DNA from: Nematostella vectensis
Taxonomy: Eukaryota > Cnidaria > Anthozoa > Actiniaria > Edwardsiidae
DNA length: 64,000 bases
Direction of reading: 5' to 3'
Assembly: GCF_932526225.1 (NCBI RefSeq)
Contig: NC_064047.1
Location: forward strand, 15,117,621 to 15,181,620
Made by a program: the position numbers and the translations under genes. Below are positions 11,701-22,134 of the stretch, in pieces. The number at the start of each line of letters is the position of its first letter. Position 1 is the first letter of the stretch. Under the pieces are notes generated by a model. It made no database searches and had not been told where the DNA came from. It saw nothing but the letters and a program-made list of their open reading frames with translations.

Positions 11701-14700
11701 ACCGCAGCGTAGAGACAGGCTTCCGCACAATGTGCGGAGCTCGTTGGTGATGATGTAGTTAGACACGAGGTAATTGTGAAGATCGATCACACTTTCTATC
11801 GGCAGCGTCTGTCTGCCAGGGCTTATGTAGTCAGGCTGGCTAGAGCGGTCTCGTATCGCTTCTCGTACTTTCTCACCTCCTCGGCATTCATGCGTTGTTT
11901 GACGTCGTCGTGAGTCACGGCCTTGCCTACCATCTCTCTCGACTTCCCCGAGGCTACGAGAATCGCGAGTTTCTCCCTCGCGTCTGCTATCTCAGTTTGC
12001 TTACCTCCTGTAGCTGGCTGCGTCAAGCATTCCAATGACTCGGTATCTGCGGCGCCCCCCTCAAGAAGACTCTCAAAGTATTTGTCGCTCATCATGGTAC
12101 ACGTGCGTCGTCAAGTTTGGTCAATGCATTTTCGTTGGCGTTGGTTTACTGCGCTTACCGTTCAACTAGAGCGAGTATAGGGTGACGCAAGCAAAACTCT
12201 AACTTCGAGAACTTTTTCGTCTTGAGAGCCTTTATGCACTCTTTTATCCTCTCTTCTGTGAGCTCCGCGCCGTAGTTATGCAGGATTGCTTTCATGTCCG
12301 CCTTGCTAGGGGTGTAGGAGACTTATACCCATGGCGCGCGCTGAACGCAAAGTTAACGAGCTGGTCAGAACGCCTCTTAACGTCTTTCGAAGACTGCGAA
12401 GACAAACCTCAGCAGTATGTCGATCTGACCCACCTCAGGTGTGACGATAAACAGATGCGACTATTTGGTTGCTGAAGAAGTGGGATTGGGGACTGGGATT
12501 GCAGACTCGCAATCTGGTGAGTCCGCGACTGCTACCTCGTGTTGACACCGCGTGTCAGTGCCGTTGGTGTTCACAGACGTGCTACGTGTAACGCCACGAC
12601 GGCTAAAGCCATCAAACGACCGCAGCGTAGAGACAGGCTTCCGCACAATGTGCGGAGCTCGTTGGTGATGATGTAGTTAGACACGAGGTAATTGTGAAGA
12701 TCGATCACACTTTCTATCGGCAGCGTCTGTCTGCCAGGGCTTATGTAGTCAGGCTGGCTAGAGCGGTCTCGTATCGCTTCTCGTACTTTCTCACCTCCTC
12801 GGCATTCATGCGTTGTTTGACGTCGTCGTGAGTCACGGCCTTGCCTACCATCTCTCTCGACTTCCCCGAGGCTACGAGAATCGCGAGTTTCTCCCTCGCG
12901 TCTGCTATCTCAGTTTGCTTACCTCCTGTAGCTGGCTGCGTCAAGCATTCCAATGACTCGGTATCTGCGGCGCCCCCCTCAAGAAGACTCTCAAAGTATT
13001 TGTCGCTCATCATGGTACACGTGCGTCGTCAAGTTTGGTCAATGCATTTTCGTTGGCGTTGGTTTACTGCGCTTACCGTTCAACTAGAGCGAGTATAGGG
13101 TGACGCAAGCAAAACTCTAACTTCGAGAACTTTTTCGTCTTGAGAGCCTTTATGCACTCTTTTATCCTCTCTTCTGTGAGCTCCGCGCCGTAGTTATGCA
13201 GGATTGCTTTCATGTCCGCCTTGCTAGGGGTGTAGGAGACTTATACCCATGGCGCGCGCTGAACGCCAAGTTAACGAGCTGGTCAGAACGCCTCTTAACG
13301 TCTTTCGAAGACTGCGAAGACAAACCTCAGCAGTATGTCGATCTGACCCACCTCAGGTGTGACGATAAACAGATGCGACTATTTGGTTGCTGAAGAAGTG
13401 GGATTGGGGACTGGGATTGCAGACTCGCAATCTGGTGAGTCCGCGACTGCTACCTCGTGTTGACACCGCGTGTCAGTGCCGTTGGTGTTCACAGACGTGC
13501 TACGTGTAACGCCACGACGGCTAAAGCCATCAAACGACCGCAGCGTAGAGACAGGCTTCCGCACAATGTGCGGAGCTCGTTGGTGATGATGTAGTTAGAC
13601 ACGAGGTAATTGTGAAGATCGATCACACTTTCTATCGGCAGCGTCTGTCTGCCAGGGCTTATGTAGTCAGGCTGGCTAGAGCGGTCTCGTATCGCTTCTC
13701 GTACTTTCTCACCTCCTCGGCATTCATGCGTTGTTTGACGTCGTCGTGAGTCACGGCCTTGCCTACCATCTCTCTCGACTTCCCCGAGGCTACGAGAATC
13801 GCGAGTTTCTCCCTCGCGTCTGCTATCTCAGTTTGCTTACCTCCTGTAGCTGGCTGCGTCAAGCATTCCAATGACTCGGTATCTGCGGCGCCCCCCTCAA
13901 GAAGACTCTCAAAGTATTTGTCGCTCATCATGGTACACGTGCGTCGTCAAGTTTGGTCAATGCATTTTCGTTGGCGTTGGTTTACTGCGCTTACCGTTCA
14001 ACTAGAGCGAGTATAGGGTGACGCAAGCAAAACTCTAACTTCGAGAACTTTTTCGTCTTGAGAGCCTTTATGCACTCTTTTATCCTCTCTTCTGTGAGCT
14101 CCGCGCCGTAGTTATGCAGGATTGCTTTCATGTCCGCCTTGCTAGGGGTGTAGGAGACTTATACCCATGGCGCGCGCTGAACGCCAAGTTAACGAGCTGG
14201 TCAGAACGCCTCTTAACGTCTTTCGAAGACTGCGAAGACAAACCTCAGCAGTATGTCGATCTGACCCACCTCAGGTGTGACGATAAACAGATGCGACTAT
14301 TTGGTTGCTGAAGAAGTGGGATTGGGGACTGGGATTGCAGACTCGCAATCTGGTGAGTCCGCGACTGCTACCTCGTGTTGACACCGCGTGTCAGTGCCGT
14401 TGGTGTTCACATGACGTGCTACGTGTAACGCCACGACGGCTAAAGCCATCAAACGACCGCAGCGTAGAGACAGGCTTCCGCACAATGTGCGGAGCTCGTT
14501 GGTGATGATGTAGTTAGACACAAGGTAATTGTGAAGATCGATCACACTTTCTATCGGCAGCGTCTCTGTGCCAGGGCTTATGTAGTCAGGCTGGCTAGAG
14601 CGGTCTCGTATCGCTTCTCGTACTTTCTCACCTCCTCGGCACTCATGCGTTGTTTGACGTCGTCGTGAGTCACGGCCTTGCCTACCATCTCTCTCGACTT

Positions 14701-16130
14701 CTCCGAGGCTACGAGAATCGCGAGTTTCTCCCTCGCGTCTGCTATCTCAGTTTGCTTACCTCCGGTAGCTGACTGCGTCAAGCATTCCAATGACTCGATA
14801 TCTGCGGCGCCCCCCTCAAGAAGACTCTCAAAGTATTTGTCGCTAATCATGGTACACGTGCGTCGTCAAGTGTGGTCAATGCGTTTTCGTTGGCGTTGGT
14901 TTACTGCGCTTACCGTTCAACTAGAGCGAGTATAGGGTGACGCAAGCAAAACTCTAACTTCGAGAACTTTTTCGTCTTGAGAGCCTTTATGCACTCTTTT
15001 ATCCTCTCTTCTGAGAGCTCCGCGCCGTAGTTATGCAGGATTGCTTTTATGTCCGCCTTGCTAGGGGTATAGGAGACTTATACCCATGGCGCGCGCTGAA
15101 CGCCAAGCTAACGAGCTGGTCAGAACGCCTCTTAAGGTCTTACGAAGACTGCGAAGACAAACCTCAGCAGTATGTCGATCTGACCCACCTCAGGTGTGAC
15201 GATAAACAGATGCGACTATTTGGTTGCTAAAGAAGTGGGATTGGGGACTGGGATTGCAGACTCGCAACCTGGTGAGTCCGCGACTGCTACCTCGTGTTGA
15301 CACCGCGTGTCAGTGCCGTTGGTGTTCACATGACGTGCTTTACGTGTAACGCCACGACGGCTAAAGCCATCAAACGACCGCAGCGTAGAGACAGGCTTCC
15401 GCACAATGTGCGGAGCTCGTTGGCGATGATGTAGTCAGACACGAGGTAATTGTGAAGATTGATCACACTGTCTATCGGTAGCGTCTGTCTGCCAGGGCTT
15501 ATGTAGTCAGGCTGGCTGGAGCGGTCTCGTATCGCTTCTCGTACTTTCTCACCTCCTTAGCGCTCATGCGTTGTTTGACGTCGTCGTGAGTCACGGCCTT
15601 GACTACCATCTCTCTCGACTTCCCCGAGGCTACGAGAATCGCGAGTTTCTCCCTCGCGTCTCCTATCTCAGTTTGCTTACCTCCGATAGCTGGCTGCGTC
15701 AAGCATTCCAATGACTCGATATCTGCGGCGCCCCCGTCAAGAAGACTCTCAAAGTATTTGTCGCTCATCATGATACACGTGCGTCGTCAAGTGTGATCAA
15801 TGCGTTTTCGTGGGCGTTGGTTTACTGCGCTTACCGTTCAACTAGAGCGAATTTAGGGTGACGCAAGCAAAACTCTAACTTCGAGAACTTTTTGGTCTTG
15901 AGAGCCTTTATGCACTCTTTTATCCTCTCTTCTGAGAGCTCCGCGCCGTAGTTATGCAGGATTGCTTTCATGTCCGCCTTGCTAGGGGTGTAGAAGACTT
16001 ATACTTATGGCGCGCGCTGAACGCCAAGTCAACGAGCTGGTCAGAGCGCCTCTTAACGTCTTACGAAGACTGCGAAGACAAACTCCAGCAGTATGTCGAT
16101 CTGACCCACCTCAGGTGTGACGATCAACAG
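8784..16130 (-). repeat. Eight head-to-tail units of ~918 bp built from element genes
   Basis: Units start at 8784, 9709, 10627, 11539, 12457, 13375, 14293 and 15212 (lengths 925, 918, 912, 918, 918, 918, 919, 919). Each starts near GCGACTATTTGG. The inner units are almost identical, and the third is 6 bp shorter because of a small deletion near 10698. The outer units (first, seventh and eighth) carry more substitutions, as expected for an array homogenised in its middle. On the minus strand each unit holds the C-terminal part of the packaging ATPase followed by a second gene, so the array arose by tandem duplication of a two-gene segment. The many open frames on both strands repeat once per unit and are not separate genes. 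Confidence 0.95.
14297..14850 (-). pseudogene. Element gene downstream of the ATPase (one copy per 918-bp unit)
   Basis: Representative copy from the seventh unit. The first frame (14850-14578) begins ISDKYFESLLEGGAAD and is rich in Glu, Lys and Ala, so probably helical. It stops in most units at the same place. The coding signal continues in another frame (14545-14297) with IDLHNYLVS and NELRTLCGSLSLRCGRLMAL, ending TSSATK and a stop. The two halves seem to be one gene split by an ancient frameshift shared by all units. I do not know its function. Its place directly after the packaging ATPase suggests a virion or assembly protein. Confidence 0.5.
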
Positions 16131-16232
16131 AAGATCGTCGCCCTCGCGAAGCCTTCGTATGTTTTGTTGTAAACAAAGGTAGGGCGTACGATGTAGTCAA
16201 ACTTGCCTCCCCGGAGAGCGCCCTTGGGTACA
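15831..16232 (-). pseudogene. Packaging ATPase, middle and C-terminal part (best-preserved copy)
   Basis: Reading leftwards from 16232: FDYIV...PTFVYNKTYEGFAR, a frameshift, LLLIVTPEVGQIDILL, a stop, DVKRRSDQLV and FSARH, an internal deletion, then FYTPSKADMKAILHNYG and KALKTKKFSKLEF, ending with TAA at 15831-15833. This order matches the A32/FtsK-like packaging ATPase. The segment before 16130 also occurs in every 918-bp unit, while 16131-16232 is unique to this copy apart from the block shared with 7099-7154. The right edge of the array is therefore the parent locus, and the duplication breakpoint lies inside the ATPase gene. The Walker B region and following sensor segment are missing. Confidence 0.65.
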
Positions 16233-16239
16233 GAACGCC

Positions 16240-16375
16240 GTGGCCCTTAACGTCCTTATCTTTACACCCCTGAAAAAATCCCAAGTTGATCTGACCTGGA
16301 TTCGAACCCCGGCCCTCTTGTTTGAGAAGCAAAGCCAGTACCACTGCGCCACTCTCTTGAAAACTAGAAATAACT
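16240..16375 (-). mobile_element. tRNA-derived SINE, minus-strand copy
   Basis: On the minus strand there is an RNA polymerase III A box TGGCGCAGTGG (16351-16341) and a B box GGTTCGAATCC (16308-16298). Their spacing is that of a tRNA. The acceptor stem does not pair and the D and T stems have mismatches, so this is a tRNA-derived SINE head and not a working tRNA gene. Downstream comes a unique tail with 'ttttttcaggggtgtaaag'. Confidence 0.6.
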
Positions 16376-16435
16376 ACCGTATAGCCTTGTTTACCCAGCC
16401 TTATAAGGTATAGAGTAGTTTTCCCTTGATATCTC

Positions 16436-16515
16436 GAGGGTGGCGCTATGGCTCAGTGGTCCAGATAAGATAAACAAGACACTTTTTCAGGGGTGTTAAG
16501 GTAAGGACGATGGCA
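16436..16515 (+). mobile_element. Partial SINE copy in opposite orientation
   Basis: A plus-strand A box TGGCTCAGTGG at 16449-16459 is followed by 'ctttttcaggggtgttaagg' (16484-16503), which is the inverted counterpart of 16244-16275. The B box is missing, so this copy has an internal deletion. With the minus-strand copy it forms a head-to-head inverted pair. Confidence 0.5.
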
Positions 16516-16765
16516 TTAGGGGGGTGGGTTCACAGGGGTATAGGATATAAACGGTAGGGTCACAGGGGTGCAAGTTGGTGAGCGCTTGGTCATACATGGG
16601 TAAAGCGTAGTTATGTGATTAGGTGTATAGGGTAGTTACAGCCAAGTAATAAGGGTGGGTGAGGGTATTCAGGGGTATAGGGAACTTTGTGCTAGGTAAG
16701 AGAGGTGTAGTTTAGTTAGGGTTGGGTACTCAGGAGTATAGAATAGTTACAGCCAAGTTATTATT
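16516..16765 (-). repeat. Right end of the element region, G/T-rich degenerate repeats
   Basis: Irregular 'caggggtatagg', 'caggggtgcaag' and 'tagttacagccaag' blocks lead into AT-rich DNA at 16760. Reverse-complemented they resemble the 'cctgtacccctg' and 'cttgcacccct' blocks at 4431-4600. They probably represent the opposite terminal repeat of the element. Confidence 0.5.
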
Positions 16766-17440
16766 AATTAATGATTATTATTAACCAATTATTACTTTTA
16801 ATTAATGTTTATATATTCTTATATATTATTATTAATAATTCTTAATAATTAAATATTACTCATACTTTATTAATAATTAATTAATATTAATTATTAATTA
16901 TTATTAATTATTTTAATTAAATATTATTAATTAATATTTGTTATTAATTGTCATTGATTATTATTTATTATTATTCATTATTATTTTTTATCAATTATTA
17001 TCAATTTTTAATTATTATTATTAATTATCATTAATTATTATTGATTATTATAAATTATTATTAATTACTAATTATTATTAATTATTATTAATTATAATTT
17101 ATTATTTATTAAATTAATTATTGATTATTAATCATTGATTATTGAATATTGATTATTAATTATTGTTTATTAATTATTATTAATTAATATTAATTATTAT
17201 TATTGATAATTAATTATTATTAAATATTATTAATTATTTTAGTTATTATTAACTATTATTAATTATTAATTATTAAATAATATTATTAATAATCATTATT
17301 AATTATTATTATTGATCATTAATTATTTTTATTATTATTATTATTATTATCAATAATGATTAATTATTATTATTAATAATAATTATTATTAATCAATTAT
17401 TACTTTTAATTATTGTTTAATTATTGTTTAATTATTGTTT
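16766..17440. repeat. AT-rich low-complexity DNA
   Basis: Irregular TTA, AATT and ATTGATT tracts. No gene is seen. Confidence 0.9.
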
Positions 17441-17686
<246 letters not shown>

Positions 17687-18830
17687 CTTAATAAATAATT
17701 ATTACTCTTAATTTATGTTTAATTATTATTAATTATTATTACTATTTATTATTATTTATTACTAATTAATAATTATTATGAATTATTCTTCATTATCATT
17801 CATTATCAATTATTATCAATTATTATTAATTATTAATTATTATTAATTTTTATTAATTATTAAATATTATTAATTAATAATTGTTATTTATTATTAATTG
17901 TTATTATTATCTGTTATTATTTATTATTATTATTAATTGTTATTATTAATTGTTATTAATTATTATTATTATTATTTATTATTATTATTAATTGTTATTA
18001 ATTATTAATTATTATATATTATTATTAATTATTATTAAATATTATTATTTATTAATTTTTAATTATAATTAATCATTATTTATTATTATTAATTATTATT
18101 AAATATTAGTAATTATTATTAATCATTACTAAACATTAGTAATTATTATTAATTAATATTAATTATCACTAATTATTATTAATTATTACTAGTTATTACT
18201 AATTATTATTAATCATTAGTAATTATTACTAATTATTACTAATTATTATTAATCATTATTAATTATTTTTAATCATTATTAATCATTATTAATCTTTATT
18301 AATTATTATTAATTATTATAAATCATTAATTATTATTAATCATTAATTATTGTCAATTATTTTTAATCATTATTAATCATTATAAAATTTTATTGATTAT
18401 TATTAATTATTATTAATTATGATTAATTATTGTTAATCATTATTAATCATTGTTAATCATTATTAAATTTTTTAATCATTATTAATCATTGTTAATCATT
18501 ATTAATTTTTTTAATCATTATTAATCATTATTAATCATTATTAATCATAATTAATCATTATTAATTATTATTAATTATTATTAATCATAATTAATCATTA
18601 TTAATTATTATTAATTATTATTAATCATAATTAATCATTATTAATTATAATTAATTATTATTAATCATAATTAATCATTATTAATTATTATTAATCATAA
18701 TTAATCATTATAAATTATTATTAATCATAATTAATCATTATTGATTATAATTATTCATGATTAATTATTACTAATCATAATTAATTATTACTAATTATTA
18801 CTAATCATAATTAATCATTGATCAATGATG
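17687..18830. repeat. AT-rich DNA grading into TAATCATTAT repeats
   Basis: TTA and AATT tracts become progressively richer in AATCAT towards 18830. The stretch from about 17980 reappears, with small changes, at about 19790-20590. Confidence 0.85.
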
Positions 18831-19290
18831 ATCAATGATGATTAATGATGATTTATGATGATCAATGATGATTAATGATGAGTAATGATGATTAATGATG
18901 AGTAATGATGATTAATGATGAGTAATGATGATTAATGATGAGTAATGATGAGTAATGATGAGTAATGATGAGTAATGACGAGTAATGATGAGTAATGATG
19001 ATTAATGATGAGTAATGATGAGTAATGATGAGTAATGATGATTAATGATGATTAATAATGAGTAATGATGATTAATGTTGAGTAATGATGAGTAATGATG
19101 AGTAATGATAATTAATGATGAGTAATGATGATTAATGATGATTAATGATGATTAATGATGATTAATGATGAGTAATGATGAGTAATGATGAGTAATGATG
19201 AGTAATGATGAGTAACGATGAGTAATGATGAGTAATGATGAGTAATGATGAGTAATGATGAGTAATGATGAGTAATGATGAGTAATGATC
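18831..19290. repeat. 10-bp minisatellite ATGATGAGTA/ATGATGATTA, left block
   Basis: About 45 decamers, mainly ATGATGAGTA with ATGATGATTA and a few ATGATGATCA variants at the left edge. The block ends abruptly where a piece of the 918-bp repeat begins. Confidence 0.95.
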
Positions 19291-19786
19291 GTTCAACTAG
19301 AGCGAGTATAGGGTGACGCAAGCAAAACTCTAACTTCGAGAACTTTTTCGTCTTGAGGGCCTTCATGTACTCTTTCATCCTCTCTTCTGAGAGCTCCGCG
19401 CCGTAGTTATGCAGGATTGCTTTCATGTCCGCCTTGCTAGGGGTATAGGAGACTTATACCCATGGCGCGCGCTGAACGCCAAGCTAACGAGGTGGTCAGA
19501 ACGCCTCTTAACGTCTTACGAAGACTGCGAAGACAAATTCTCAGCAGTATGTCGATCTGACTCACCTCAGGTGTGACGATAAACAGATGCGACTATTTGG
19601 TTGCTAAAGAAGTGGGATTTGGGACTGGGATTGCAGACTCGCAACCTGGTGAGTCCGCGACTGCTACCTCGTGTTGACACCGCGTGTCAGTGCCGTTGGT
19701 GTTCACATGACGTGCTTACGTGTAACGCCACGACGGCTAAAGCCATCAAACGACCGCAGCGTAGAGACAGGCTTCCGCACAATGTG
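19291..19786 (-). repeat. Orphan 496-bp piece of the 918-bp repeat
   Basis: Starts in mid-unit at GTTCAACTAGAGCGAGTATA, runs through the packaging-ATPase C-terminal block (on the minus strand FYTPSKADMKAIL...KKFSKLEF) and stops at 'cgcacaatgtg'. Both ends are internal to the 918-bp unit, with no terminal signature of transposition visible. It shares variants with both the first and the last array units. It lies about 3.1 kb from the main array, inside the minisatellite. Confidence 0.9.
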
Positions 19787-20595
19787 TATATTTATTATTA
19801 TTATTAATTGTTATTAATTATTAATTATTATATATTATTATTAATTATTATAAAATATTATTATTTATTAATTTTTAATTATTATTAATCATTATTTATT
19901 ATTAATCATTATTTATTATTATTACTTATTATTAAATATTAGTAATTATTATTAATCATTACTAAACATTACTAATTATTATTAATTAATATTAATTATC
20001 ACTAATTATTATTAATTATTACTAGTTATTACTAATTATTATTAATCATTAGTAATTATTACTAATTATTACTAATTGTTATTAATCATTATTAATTATA
20101 TTTTAAATCATTATTAATCTTTATTAATTATTATTAATTATTATAAATCATTAATTATTATTAATCATTAATTATTGTCAATTATTTTTTAATCATTATT
20201 AATCATTATAAAATTTTATTGATTATTATTAATTATTATTAATTATGATTAATTATTGTTAATCATTATTAATCATTGTTAATCATTATTAAATTTTTTA
20301 ATCATTATTAATCATTGTTTATCATTATTAATTTTTTTAATCATTATTAATCATTATTAATCATTATTAATCATTATTAATTATTATTAATTATTATTAA
20401 TCATAATTAATCATTATTAATTATTATTAATTATTATTAATCATAATTAATCATTATTAATTATTATTAATCATAATTAATCATTATTAATTATTATTAA
20501 TCATAATTAATCATTATTAATCATAATTATTCATGATTAATTATTACTAATCATAATTAATATTTACTAATTATTACTAATCATAATTAATCATT
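19787..20595. repeat. Second copy of the AT/TAATCAT tract
   Basis: Near-repeat of about 17980-18830, shifted by roughly 1.8 kb. It includes the rare strings 'attattatatattattattaa', 'cattactaaacatta' and 'attactagttattac' in the same order. The duplication therefore includes the AT tract and the following minisatellite. Confidence 0.8.
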
Positions 20596-22134
20596 GATCA
20601 ATGATGATCAATGATGATCATTGATGATTAATGATGATTTATGATGATCAATGATGATTAATGATGAGTAATGATGATTAATGATGATTAATGATGAGTA
20701 ATGATGATTAATGATGAGTAATGATGAGTAATGATGAGTAATGACGAGTAATGACGAGTAATGATGAGTAATGATGAGTAATGATGAGTAATGATGAGTA
20801 ATGATGAGTAATGATGATTAATGATGATTGATGATGAGTAATGATGAGTAATGATGAGTAATGATGAGTAATGATGAGTAATGATGAGTAATGATCATTA
20901 ATGATGATTAATGATGATTAATGATGATTAATGATGATTAATGATGATTAATGATGATTAATGATGATCAATGATGAGTAATGATGAGTAATGATGAGTA
21001 ATGATGAGTAATGATGAGTAACGATGAGTAATGATGAGTAATGATGAGTAATGATGAGTAATGATGAGTAATGATGATTAATGATGAGTAATGATGAGTA
21101 ATGATGAGTAATGATGAGTAATGATGAGTAATGATGAGTAATGATGAGTAATGATGATTAATGATGAGTAATGATGATTAATGATGATTAATGATGAGTA
21201 ATGACGATTAATGATGAGTAATGATGAGTAATGACGAGTAATGATGAGTAATGATGATTAATGATGAGTAATGATGAGTAATGAGGATTAATGATGAGTA
21301 ATGATGATTAATGATGAGTAATGATGAGTAATGATAATTAATGATGAGTAATGGTGAGTAATGATGATTAATGATGATTAATGATGATTAATGATGATAA
21401 ATGATGAGTAATGATGAGTAATGATGAGTAATGATGAGTAAGGATGATTAATGATGAGTAATGATGAGTAATGATGAGTAATGATGAGTAATGATGATTA
21501 ATGATGAGTAATGATGAGTAATGATGAGTAATGATGAGTAATGATGAGTAATGATGAGTAATGATGATTAATGATGAGTAATGATGAGTAATGATGAGTA
21601 ATGATGAGTAATGATGATTAATGATGAGTAATGATGATTAATGATGAGTAATGATGAGTAATGATGATTAATGATGATTAATAATGATTAATGATGATTA
21701 ATGATGATTAATGATGATTAATGATGAGTAACGATGAGTAATGATGATTAATGATGAGTAATGATGATTAATGATGAGTAATGATGATTAATGATGAGTA
21801 ATGATGAGTAATGATGATTAATGATGATTAATGATGAGTAATGATGATTAATGATGATTAATGATGAGTAATGATGAGTAATGATGATTAATGATGAGTA
21901 ATGATGAGTAATGATGAGTAATGATGAGTAATGATGAGTAATGATGAGTAATGATGATCAATGATGATTAATGATGATTAATGATGATTAATGATGATCA
22001 ATGATGATTAATGATGATCAATGATGATTAATGATGATCAATGATGATTAATGATGATTTATAATGATTAATGATGATCAATGATGATTAATGATGATCA
22101 ATGATGATTAGTGATGATCAATGATGATTAATGA
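20596..22134. repeat. 10-bp minisatellite ATGATGAGTA/ATGATGATTA, right block
   Basis: About 154 decamers. Variants are ATGATGAGTA, ATGATGATTA and, near both edges, ATGATGATCA, with rare single-base changes. The right end abuts the last codons of the recombinase gene and supplies its stop codon. Confidence 0.95.

Noticed and set aside
16240-16375. Functional tRNA gene
   Set aside because: A and B boxes are good, but the acceptor stem does not pair and D and T stems have mismatches. It fits a tRNA-derived SINE.
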